This document shows, one piece after another, positions 24,123 to 35,103 of a DNA stretch of 64,000 nt. Under the pieces are notes generated by a model. That model saw only the letters and a program-made list of their open reading frames with translations, searched no databases and was not told where the DNA came from. The translations under genes and the position numbers were made by a program. The first letter of the stretch is position 1. Each line of letters starts with the position of its first letter. The stretch is from Zelopaecilomyces penicillatus (Eukaryota; Ascomycota; Sordariomycetes; Hypocreales; Pseudodiploosporaceae), in NCBI GenBank assembly GCA_005765155.1, contig VCCP01000004.1:1550001-1614000 (forward strand). Reading direction: 5' to 3'.

Positions 24123-27100
24123 GGTGTACGCGTGATGTTAGAATTGTTTTTTTTTTTTTGCTGGTCCCCTGCCCTCGTTCAAAATACAGCAACAACTCTC
24201 TTCAGAACTTTCCAAAAGATGCAATGGTTCGAAGAGGGGAGGGGAAGGGGAAGCTGAGGTCGGTTGGGTTTTTTAAAGTGCGAACCCAAAACTGAAGGGA
24301 TGGCCGTATTTGGGCGATGACGTCGTTTGGCGTTGCGATTCCGGATTCCAAACCGGATGTGCCGGGTCAGACTGGCAACTCGGCACCAGCAAATATGGTA
24401 AGAGACCAGCCAGCGTCTGTTCTGCTGTGACCACACTGGCAATTGTAGAATTTTCTATTCGCTCACAAATTTGTCATAAATTTCTAATTTGCGCAATGGT
24501 AAACTATATGAGAGGCTTTGGCAAACATCTGCAATCTATCGCCTATAAAAATTCCGGCCAATAGGAGGAGCGCCGTGTTGCTGTTACGCAGCATATCGCA
24601 AAGTCTTGTACAGCCTTGAGATAGGTGTACAGCTGAAAGACAGTTATAAAGTTTGCATGATGAAAACTTAGGCCTTTACTGATTTTAACGTAGAGATTAA
24701 TTGCTTATTGATAATGGAAATACTAGGCTGGCATTGATTGGCGATTGCCACACATTCGCAGCTAAATCCTTGCTCTAAACCTTAGGGTAGGTGCCCAACC
24801 AGGCAATGGAGCACTCATCCCCTCATATTGGGAGGGGAATGGAAAGGCTTGCTAATATTCCACAGCTATATCATAATTTTCAAGTAAAAAAATGGCGAAG
24901 TTGGTCAATTTACAAATTAAGCTACCTCTTAGGGGTATTCTCTTTTAAAATGTTGCGCGGGGGTTCCGGCGTTTTGTTGTGTCACTATGTGGAGGTGTGT
25001 AAGGTCCGAGTTGTTCAACATCGCGACTACTCAACTACAACGCGAGATGAAATGCCGAGTTGAGATAATATCGAAAGTTGAGGGATCTAAGACGATCTAT
25101 ACTTATTACTGAATACAAAAATAATGCATCTGTCAAGTGTTTAGGATGTAATTTGACAGTTCTGTTGCTGCATTGCTGCACTTCACAAGCCATCAATTCA
25201 GGATCACGCAATGATTCAAGCATAAATCTTACACAAAGTAATATTCGAAAGAAAGAGTCTGTATTTAGGTGTTCCAAGAAAAAAAGAGCATATCTTGGAC
25301 AATACTGTACGCATTCAACTCGCTAGAAACACATCTACTGTACTCAAGCTCGAAGGCATGAACTGGGGCATTGGCAAATGATTCTCCTGCATCTAGCCTG
25401 AATAGCCTCATTTAAAAGTCAAAAGGCAGACTAAGTCTCCTTCAGGGATCTTAACATAAACATTCAAAGCCTTGGCATAAATTACAGCGCATGATAACTT
25501 ACATCATGCCTATGAGGTGAATTTTTGACAGCTCCCTGTTGTATCACCCCATCACGCCTGGCTGCAGCAAAGGCTTGTATAGATAGATGTTCACTCTCTC
25601 ATTGACATAACACTAGAAGCTAAAGACAATTTTCATAGTCATTCGCGTAATACTACCACACAGTAAACGAGTCCTTCACGCAACGATGGCCATCTCTTGC
25701 TAGAGCCAAGGTCAGGTGCACAGCCATCAAGGAGACAATTGAGCAGCCTCCGACTCTGAGAACAGTGTTTTCCCATGTTCTTTTGCTCTAGACTATCAAT
25801 TTTACACACTGTCTCCTTTTTCAAGAGTGAAGAAGGTTGTAGTTACCCCGCGAGGATAGCTAACCTAGCCCAAAATCTACTTGTTGATGCATCAACGAGG
25901 AGAGACACCCCCCCTTGTTACACACATTTTAACTTTAAGTGTATTCTCAGTGTTCTCTCATTGTGAAAATCCAATTTTTCACAAGTCTTGAGTCATATAC
26001 TCATCCATCTAGTCTTGTCAGCGCATTCCTCGGCTTTCTACCCATCTAAACCTTCTCCATGTCCGAATCTCATCTCACCCCCAACCATCAGCCGGTCTCT
26101 CAGTCCTCTCTCTCTCTTCTCTCTCGTTGCTTTTTGTCGCCTCAAGTGCCATCACCCTATGAAACATGGTGGGCATCTTATCTCACCTCTGGACACGGAC
26201 CCTTGCATCCAAGCGATACCATCTTGCGGGTGGATTTCCCCCCAAGCAGGGAGTTCTCCCGAGATTGAGCATGTCCTGATTGGGGTAGATTTTTACACAA
26301 ATCCTACAGATGTGCCGGGCCATTGTGCGCCAACGCAGAGGGGAAACTGGGATGGGGTGTCGTCGGGAGTTTTCGTTTGGATACCTGGAAGCCCGGCCGT
26401 GGGAATAGTATCTTTACCCGTGAGATGCGGGCTGTGCCTTTGCATTGTCATGGTCGAACCCCGGCCTCATCATATTTTTCGTATCCCAGGGTGTCATACA
26501 TTTCTTTTGAATATGACAGATGAGCTTACTCTGGAGTTTAGCCCAGTCTAGCTAGTGCAGTCTATGGGTAGGTAACTGGGTGTGAATGATGGCAAGCTGC
26601 AAACTCACCAGCAACGCATTCATATAGTTATCCGGAGAAATATGTACACCTGGCAGAAACACGACTCAAAGTCTCAAGCAGCGCATCAATACAAGCGCCC
26701 ATACTGAGGTACGCCTCCCAGATTGTGTGGCAACAGTTGCCTATCAATTTCCCGATGAACTGTGACTGATCCTTTCTACGTGGCCATCATCGACTATTGA
26801 TGTCTAACAACCGTAGGTGTTGGGGGGAAGTATAGCCAGTCCATCAATAGTTTGGGCCGTACATGTGAGACGCCACATCATCACTGTATGGCTACTCTGC
26901 AGCCCATCTCCCAGCTTGGAATTTGCGAATGGTTTTGGCTGCGCCATGGCTGAGCTCGGTGGCCAGTTCCACGGACTGTAGTGTCGGTTTAGGAGTGATG
27001 TCCACGCCGGGGGCGTTCGACTCGGGGCCGAAAAGACGAGTCGAGTACTATAGGTATTTCGGAGAACAATAGTAATCACAAGCACCTGGTCAGAGACCGT

Positions 27101-29425
27101 GATGATATGTTACACAACGTCTTTTTCTCGCATTGGTATTGGTCTACTCCCACCTACGTAATCACAGCTCCGAAGGCTAAAGAGCTCATGGCCACCGAGA
27201 TGAGACACCCTCAACGGTACTCTCTGACGCAGATTGAAACCGACGCTGGTGCCGCCTGCGAGGCATATGCCACGCTGCCCACGCTGCCCACGCGCAATAT
27301 AAATAGTTCTAATTTCGCCATGCCTGCGGGGCCGGGTAGGAACCCACACCACCACCATGGCGGCGCCATCTCGACAAGGTCTTTACAGGAGGAGTGGAGG
27401 CCCCGGCTGGCTGCATGAATATGGGCTGCTCATTTCCATATCATCACGCATGTTGTCTCCCCGATTTCTTTCGGGCGCACGGCGGTGTTCTAGCGAGAGT
27501 GATGGAAACATGTCAGAGATCAAACACATGCTGTTGCCTGCATGTCGCTCCCCTTGCCCCAAACGCTCGCGGCCCCGTAAACCCTACCACAGAGGAGTAA
27601 GTACTAATCAATTTCGTAAGTTTTTTTTTTTGAAGGACAATTATGCGACGGGTAACCAGGAGTCGGTTGAGAACCCATCCACTGGCTTACACTCGTACAA
27701 GGGGGATTTCATGAGTGTTAGCCGCGGAAAAGGATGTCGGACGTTGTGTTGGATCTCCTTGATGACAGACAGGCGTCGCCTTGATGAACCTTGTTTCGGA
27801 GCTGGTGAAGTAGAGGCGTTGGAGCTCCCGACGCCAAGCAAGGTTGTTAACTTGTCATCTCTCTAAGATGTGATTTCTACTCGGCAAGTGGCCGAACTTC
27901 AACACACTTGTTGTTGGTTGAGCGAAAAGAGGCAAAAGTATATTGTGATTGAATGGGCCCTTATTGTCTCTCTTAGCGCCTGCTTGCACGTGTGGCATGG
28001 CGATCAAAAACGTCCGTCCCGTGGAAATGTCTTAGAGAAGGTTTGGTGGATAAAGACCCGGAGCATTCTCCCTCTACACCTAGATGAGACTCACGATCCC
28101 CGTAATGACAGATCCATGATCTATCCGACCTTCCATTATAGACAGGGTATTACATAATTGGCTGGTCCCGTAAGGCACAGCGCAACTCGAGTTTGATTGT
28201 GTAGCTGTTTGGTCTGCGAAGTAACATACATACGGAGTACGTGTCCTCGCTTGTCTAGTCGCTGGTTAAGTAAGTACCATAAAGGCACATTTGTCGCTGG
28301 AAATTTGACTCGTACTGGTGCATCTCACTCGTGTAGTGCTGTAGGCTGTGGCTCGGCAGTTCCTAGCAGCTCATTTGCCCGTAGAAGTATTGCTTAGAGA
28401 GCATAACGGATCGCGATGGACAGAGATTGGTTGGATCCTCCCCGTGCTGCACGGCCAATCATCGATAAGTCAAACACAAAAAAAGTCTGACTGCGACGAG
28501 GAGTTTGATGTTGGATGCGCCAAGAACGAAGTGCTACGACTGCCTATAGCACAGCGAAGGTACCCGGTGGTACCTGCCTGCCAGTGATCATCGCTCCTGC
28601 CCTCACCGGCCAATTGCACCTGCCAACTCCAAACACTCAGGAAGTCACTTCTCACATTTTGTCTCCCTGCTTGGCGTCCATTCCTTTTTCTCCCTGTCCT
28701 CGCCCATCTCCCGCTCCATGCGATGCTCACGCCGTCCAGACCACGTAGCAATTGTGGACGTGAAAAATCTACCAGCATACCCAGCACTGGCGCCTGTGCT
28801 CGTCTCAAAGCGATGATTTGGAAATCAATGTCACCTGTGCGCACCCAAGGAAAGATTTGAGCGATTTGCGCTGCACTCTGTTGAGCATACTTGGTGTTTC
28901 GCACACATGAACAACAAACGTTAAATGTCAAACTCGCCATCAGCAGGCCATTTGTCAGGAGGCCATCAATAATGGGCTCAACATGGCTCAACAGACGACT
29001 GCAACGGGGCCGGTGCCAGCCAACAACGTGGCCAACACACGTCGGGTCCATGAACTATCGGGTTTCGGGCTCGACATTGAACGGCGTGGGGCCCCGAATG
29101 ATATCGGATGCATCTCTGCCTGTGCCCCCTGCTCCACTCCACAACAGTCCTGTGCATGCGTGTGTTTAGTTGTATTGTCGGACGCGCGAGTTCTATCGGG
29201 GGCTAATACATGTACAGACAGGTACAGCGATGGGCGGGGCCACGCGACAAGACCAGCTTGCCAAGCTAACCTTAGCCGATTGGCTGTCGACCTCAAACCA
29301 CCAAGGGCCCACCCCAAATGAATATTCTGCTCTGTCAACACTAGCCATTACCCGTGATGCACATATCGTACGTACATGCTTCGGCGCACGTTCTCATGTA
29401 GCAATAGTAGGAGAAGTCAAAAACA

Positions 29426-29441
29426 TTTTTTTTTTTTTTTT
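29426..29441. repeat. Poly-T run
   Basis: Sixteen consecutive T in non-coding DNA. Confidence 0.9.
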
Positions 29442-31765
29442 AATTCGCCCACGAGAATGACTAGATGATGAGGCATGTTCTGACAGAGTCATGAAATGTG
29501 ATAGATACTCGCACACCCCATATGTGACGAGTAAGGGAGGTAGATAGGCAAGAAGGTATTGGTGGTGCGTCCCCTGTATTCTGGTGCTGCGTTGGATGAT
29601 GACCGAGTCCTGTCGCCGCCGCGTCATGTCAGCCTCTCCCCCCCAGAAACTCGTACTCATGCCTGCACTCGCATGCAGAGGAGCCCTATGTACGGGTAGA
29701 CATGTGTCGCAGTTGCTAGAGTTGAGTTTTCAACTTTACTCCGTACTCCTCCGAACTGTGCGGTCTCAGTCTGACAAGGCTCTGGGTGTCTCTCCCACAC
29801 TTCATCTAGCATTCCCTAACTGGAAAGATAGCGAGGCTGGAAAAAGCCTCCCCGTGGAGTCGGGGGTAGCGTGGCCTAAGACCGATCATTTGGGACAAGA
29901 CATGGAGCGGATAGCCACGCAACCAACCACCTAAACCTGCCAGTTCAACAAGACAAGATGTCTGCGAACATGACTCCATACAGCACAAGTCTCAAGACGG
30001 GTTGTTTGCCGCTGGTTCCGGCAGCCACTGCATCAAATCTTCGCTTCATGATTACTATGTATGCGCGCCATCCCGCTTCTTTCGGCTGCCTGAGCGTTCT
30101 TGGGGGCAGAGAGGTTTCCGAGGCGATGGTTAGGATAACTAATACTAAGTAAGGCAACGTAGATCGAGCCGGGGCGGTAGGTGTACGATGGCGCAGTCTG
30201 CCAGTTGCCCTCACGCCCTGACAGGCGGTCTGCGAGTGACGGTCGATCCCTGTTGAGAGCTCTGGCAACGATCGATAAACACCAGGTGGACCAAGTCCGC
30301 ACAAACTCGGGCGTCGGCCTATCGCAGTGCGGCTTCTAGTCGCTGCTTGTCTCAGGGAGCGAGCCGCCAGCTCATGGTAGTTTACAGTGTGATGATGCTG
30401 TATGAGGACACTCACAGTTTACCCAAAACCTTTGCACCAGTTTGAACAAGCTGTCATGGCTTGACAACTACACAAAGCGTTCAAATGCATCACTGGAGCA
30501 ATTCATCCGGCAGGGGCAGGAATGCGCACAGAATTTGTGCATGCACGCATGGAGCAACTGTACAGTTAGTGGTGTAAAGACGAGCACCAAAGCACCTGCG
30601 CATGCGTCGCAGTCGGGTCACAGCCATCACACCCTCAGCATCCGAATGGGACGAAGAATTTCGGGGCTGGCTTCGGCTGGGCGTGCTCAGGGCCCCAGGA
30701 TCCTCCCTTTAGCGTCTGCAGCGCACCCAGCCAGGCGGTAACGGGACCCCACCACGGACGCCAAACCCTCACAGCAGCCAGAAGACCCGCCTATTTGGAA
30801 GTTGAGGTGGTCTCTAAGCGGTCTCTACCAGAGTGTGGTTCCTTTGTGGCTTTTCAAGGGTCCTAGCATCCCCCCAGGGGGGTGAGAAAACCGCAACCAC
30901 GCTATCAACCGATTGTTTGCCCTGCGGGTCATCCGCTTCGGTGCTCCATTGGCTCTGCCACGTCGCCGGCACGAGCGAGAGTTCTAGGTGTGCATTAGCC
31001 CGAAAAGAAACGGCATCTGTTCGGGGTGGGGAGAGGGGAGGATGCCAAACGATGTCATGGCTGCGTTCTGGCGTGGAGGCCAGCGAGGAGAGAAATGAGA
31101 TGAGTACACCCTCATCTGCACAACCAGCAGCATCAAACTCGTTCGATTCATCTTCCACCTGCACCAGCAATCTTACCAGCGCCATCCATCAGCCGCAGCA
31201 TCAACGGCAAGGGAACAACGGGGACTAAAAAGGATCCATCAGGCACGCCGACGGACGAGACGCTCTCTCACACACCCCACGCACACTGTCCGACAGACAA
31301 GAGATCAGCCCAGCCGCACCAGAGCGAGAAAAGAGAAAACGCCATCTGCAAAGGAAAATTTACCGGCTACACTCGATTGCTTCCAGGCCGGTTCAAGTCA
31401 AAGCGTGCTTCATCAGGAACAGCCAGGAGACTGCACGTCACGCCTCTTAGACTGGGGTGGAGCCGTACTGTCGGGTTTTGAACGTTCAAAGGGCTGGCTC
31501 TAAAGGCGAGACTCAATTTTGCCTTGCAGGGGCACGCATGAGAGAAGACACATCCTATTGCATTACGTTTTACGGAGTAATTGTCTTCGGAGGTGGTTCG
31601 CCAGCAGGATTGCCAACGCCTTGCCACCCCCATTTGGATCACCATCTCGTAGTATCAAGCCTGTGTTCGCACCGGCAGCTCAATTCATATTTGGAGCTAC
31701 CTCGTCTTCGATCTCGATATCATAAAAGGGAACAAAGCCCGCTGGTCCCGGCTGTTAAGGCATAG

Positions 31766-31832
31766 GTAAGCTTGACTCGTCTTTACTATCTTTCTGTCTC
31801 TTTTCTCTTTTCCTCCGTTGGTCAATGACCAG
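31766..31832 (+). other. Putative 5'-UTR intron of the gene at 31932
   Basis: GTAAGC donor at 31766, a pyrimidine-rich tract, and a GACCAG acceptor at 31832; 67 nt, a normal fungal size. Removing it deletes the ATG at 31825, which would otherwise open an out-of-frame overlapping ORF across the main start. Confidence 0.4.
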
Positions 31833-31931
31833 TAAGCACATACCCATTGTGTTTGCTTACCTCACATCCTTCCTCGTCACTTTTGCTTCCTTGCCCTTGC
31901 CCCTGGCACACCTGGCTTTCGAATCCCGACG

Positions 31932-32939
31932 ATGGATTTCGGAGCTGCACAGAAGAGGACCCGAAAAAGGCGTGACAGTAGCATCAGCCTCGAGGATTAC
32001 ACCTGGGGCAGTCAGGGGTAAGCCCTCTCACATATCACACATATATCATGCCTTGACTTATCATGTTCCCCCGTTCTAACTGAAACTGCAATGTGCAGAT
32101 ACCCCCGTCAATATCATTATAACCACGACACCTCTTCTACTGAACCTCGTCATCAACCTTATTCCTCACACTGCAACCCAAGTCGACCTGTTGCACCACT
32201 TTTAATCCCTCTCGAACTGCCCGACTATAGATACCTGGCAAGGGACGATTTGAATTCATCTAATTTGGAACAGAACATCTCTCCACCAACTCCCACAATG
32301 TTGTCTCTGAAAAGATATCTGCTAGAAGATAACCATCATGAACGCCGGCTACTTGGGCTCAACCCATCACTTCCTGTGCCCTCCCATGACGGTGTTCAAG
32401 ACCACATGGCTCGTGCTAGGTCAAACAGAACACACGGAGCAAACCCGGTTGCCAAGGTAGAGCACTCAGATGGAGCTCAAGTTGACCCAGCATTGCTTTA
32501 TCAAGCTGAGCTGGTGGCATCAGTAGGCGTTGAACCCTCCAGGCACACATCATACGGAGGGAATCTGGGCTGCGCAGAAATGGACACACCAACTGAGCTG
32601 TGGGGCGTACTGTCACCATCATCGATGTTTTCCTCATCCGTACCCCGAACTCGAGAGAGATGCACTGCATCAGAAGAGAAATCCACTCCGTTCAACTCTT
32701 CAGACCAGGCTGCAGAACAAGAGGGTTCTGAAGAATACATCACTGAAGCCATGAGGCTCCAAATGTAAGTAAGTTTTCTACCTGAGGTTTCTCCTGCTCA
32801 CTGTCATCGTACCTCCTACTAACAATCTTTCTTCAGGGGTGAAGACATTCGCGCAGAGCGCTTTGGACCTGGAAAATGCCGAACTGAAAAGCTGCAGAGA
32901 GTGAGAGTGCAGGCGAGAAAGCGAGTGAAGAAGGCTTGA
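31932..32939 (+). CDS. Unrecognised 284-aa protein with basic C-terminus
   Basis: Three exons (31932-32017, 32099-32764, 32837-32939) join in frame with good GT-AG sites. The N-terminus has a basic cluster (QKRTRKRRDSS) next to LEDYTWGSQGY. The middle is polar, Ser/Thr/Pro-rich and probably disordered. The C-terminal 45 residues (EEYITEAMRLQMGEDIRAER, then RFGPGKCRTEKLQRV and an Arg/Lys-rich end) look the most constrained and could form a basic helix. Both ends resemble nuclear localisation signals, so a nuclear or regulatory protein is possible, but I recognise no domain. It lies between two large gene-poor stretches, a pattern often seen around fungal regulators. No function is proposed. 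Confidence 0.6.
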
Positions 32940-33327
32940 ACAATCGCAGATGATACCCCTACTTTGCTTTGGTCACGCGAGCTTTCCCCTTTAGCGTTGG
33001 GTAAGGAGCTTAATGGAATCCTGGCTCCTGTCTTGTTTACTATAATAGCATGGCCCGCTGGCGCGGCGTCACGACTGATGCGAAAAAGCGTCAATGTGGT
33101 TTAGGATTGTATGATTAGCACTTTTAATGACTGACGATTAATGACATCTCAATGAGAACATATTTGTAATCAATTTTATTCAAGTCAACAATGTGTACGC
33201 TTTCCATTCAATATTTCCCATGTCCCGCTTTACAATGCCATTTGCAGACCCTGTCTTTTGTTAGAAATCTCAAGACTTATATCCCACACTTTTATTGTGA
33301 TGCAGGACGCACCATTTTTCTCTCTCT
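32940..33327. other. Short intergenic between convergent unknown genes
   Basis: AT-rich; presumably holds both 3' UTRs. Nothing else seen. Confidence 0.6.
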
Positions 33328-34197
33328 TTATGATGAGAAACTTGGCTTATTATGCTTGCTGGACAATGCTGAAGCAGGGTCCACGTATCGGTCTGTGGGC
33401 AGTTGGGGCTTGTATCCACCCCAGCGAGCATGTTCGCGCTCCCATCCTACATAGGACCCGACTTTGGTGTCCGTCAGGTCATCGACAACCAGTTTTAAGT
33501 GGTCCAACGCCCTCGAATTGTGCATGACGTGCATGCAAAAGTCGGCATGGCCATTGTGTATAGCCTGCTCGTTGGCCTTGACTTGATTGTCCCGCGCTTT
33601 GCGATGGCGGATGGCTGTGACGCGGTCCTCAAGGGCAAAACGCTGGCGATCAAGATCGCTGACAGTATGAGGGAACTGATATGAACAGATCTCCCCATAA
33701 GCATCGCCGGCGGCGCGAACTGCGTTGTTGGCTGCCACCTTGAACTGGTTGCGGAGGATTTTGCCCTTGGACTTTGGGGGATCCTCTCGCGGGGCGTTGG
33801 CAACAACCTTGCCAGTAATGATGCATGTTGCAATCTTGGCCTTGCCTTTTTCAGTTTCGGCATTGTCGCCGGCAAAGGAGATACATCGGCCAGATGGTCT
33901 AGATCGCGAGGATCCAGCGGCCTTTAAACAGCTTTTTGGCATGACAACAGGTGGAGCAAGATGCTTTTGAGTTGCCCATTCCGTTACCAATTCCTTTGGG
34001 CAGGATCTCCTGCTTGAGCTTCTTGTAGACCCTGAGAGCTTTGTAGATGAATCAAAACCCTCAAGAATAGCGATATATGGTTCGCTGTCAGTGTTTCTCG
34101 AGGTATGATCGTCTTTAATCGCCTGGATGAAGGCAGCTTTGATGGCTGCTTTGGAGGAATCACGGCCACCAATAGACTTTTGGTAATATTGATCCAT
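33328..34197 (-). CDS. Unrecognised 289-aa protein with possible PP1-docking motifs
   Basis: A single open frame of 290 codons, starting at the ATG giving MDQYYQKSIGGRDSSKAAIK. The open frame extends further upstream through Tyr-Thr-His-rich sequence encoded by the TGTGTATAC repeat to an ATG at 34503, which I take as leader. Residues 89-92 (SCLK) and 104-108 (RCISF) resemble the SILK and RVxF motifs by which regulatory subunits bind protein phosphatase 1; this is inference. The C-terminal half is charged and helical (DLDRQRFALEDRVTAIRHRK). I recognise no domain. It converges on the 31932 gene. Confidence 0.55.
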   Translation of the reverse strand: MDQYYQKSIGGRDSSKAAIKAAFIQAIKDDHTSRNTDSEPYIAILEGFDSSTKLSGSTRSSSRRSCPKELVTEWATQKHLAPPVVMPKSCLKAAGSSRSRPSGRCISFAGDNAETEKGKAKIATCIITGKVVANAPREDPPKSKGKILRNQFKVAANNAVRAAGDAYGEICSYQFPHTVSDLDRQRFALEDRVTAIRHRKARDNQVKANEQAIHNGHADFCMHVMHNSRALDHLKLVVDDLTDTKVGSYVGWEREHARWGGYKPQLPTDRYVDPASALSSKHNKPSFSS

Positions 34198-34240
34198 TTC
34201 AAAGACTCTTCTGTTTAACAAGAAAAAGCCTTTCTTTACG

Positions 34241-34300
34241 TGTGTATACATGTGTATACGTGTGTATACATGTGTATACGTGTGTATACGTGTGTATACG
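34241..34300. repeat. Six 10-bp units, strictly alternating purine-pyrimidine
   Basis: The unit is TGTGTATACR (R is A or G), six times in a row; every step alternates pyrimidine and purine. Degenerate TGTATG sequence continues to about 34353. It lies just upstream of the gene starting at 34197. Confidence 0.95.
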
Positions 34301-35083
34301 TTGTATGTATGTAGTATGTATGTATGTGTGTATGTAGTGTGCGTGTGTGTGTAACTGTCTACCGAAGAGTTCGTAGAGAGTTGAGAATCATCAGTATACT
34401 GTATGGATGAACTTGTTGGAGAGCAGTGTGTGATATCTGTCAAGTTTCCAAATGTATGAGCGAAGCAAGATTGAAGAGGATGAAGGATTGCTGGAGGAAG
34501 CATGGGAGGGAGACTGGGTTTAAATAGACGAGACGAACAAGGTTTTCCATCTTGTTGAGGCTTGAGAAGCTACTCGAATCCATCGCCTGGACAGAAAAAA
34601 TGTCAAAGCAGACATTAATGTTGCCCATTGCCGTCATAATAAGAGGGGGGAAGGGAGAGGCGTTCGCTCTGTGTATGGCAACGACGGGTTTTAGACGCAA
34701 AAGTGGCTGCTCATGACACAGAGCCAAGCCCAAACTCGATATTCTCCAGTTTTCGCGACAGTGGGATGGGAAAAACCTTCTGCTTAAGTTTGCACGAGAC
34801 TGTGAAAAAAACTTCGACATCTTGTCCACTTTGTTGACAGAAAAAGGGGGGCCCGGGCTGCAGCTAGCTGGCCGTTGTGTAGTTCTGCTGCTCGTTTGGC
34901 GACAACCAGAAGAGGAAGACTGGAGAAAGATGGGGCTCGGTTAGGAGTAAAACTTTGTCTGCTCTACAACGTCTTGATGATGTTGGCGGTTTGAAAAAAC
35001 GAACACAGAGAAAAATGGGAGATGGACTGAATACACCTGCCCGTTGTGAGGACTTGTCAACTTGACATCATCTGCATCCACTA

Positions 35084-35103
35084 CTACCTACCTACCTACC
35101 TAC
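35084..35103. repeat. (CTAC)5 microsatellite
   Basis: Five CTAC units in non-coding sequence. Confidence 0.9.

Larger units (their letters stand above)
24123..31931. other. 7.8-kb gene-poor region
   Basis: I find no gene with a recognisable product on either strand. The first 1.8 kb is AT-rich and stop-dense. From about 26 kb to 31.7 kb base composition is balanced, yet open frames stay under 200 codons, mostly lie over each other in several frames and have no family likeness. A possible splice donor followed by a branch-like site (GTAAGTACTAATC at about 27597) and a 16-T run at 29426-29441 are present. It could be a long regulatory region or leader of the gene at 31932, a non-coding RNA locus, or decayed sequence. 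Confidence 0.55.

Noticed and set aside
26430..26475. tRNA-like T-arm sequence (GGTCGAACCCC)
   Set aside because: Neither strand gives matching acceptor, D and anticodon stems; the B-box lacks a base.
25988..26551. 187-codon plus-strand open frame
   Set aside because: Composition is low in complexity, no family likeness, overlaps other frames, no supporting splice sites or neighbours.
27357..27866. 169-codon plus-strand open frame
   Set aside because: Crosses a poly-T run (encoding Phe repeats) and possible splice signals; no likeness to any protein I know.
28470..29051. 193-codon minus-strand open frame
   Set aside because: Arises in balanced-GC non-coding DNA with equally long frames on the other strand; no domain or conserved motif.
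34198..34503. N-terminal extension of the 289-aa protein to an ATG at 34503
   Set aside because: It would translate the TGTGTATAC repeat into Tyr-Thr-His repeats; the downstream ATG at 34197 gives a more normal start.
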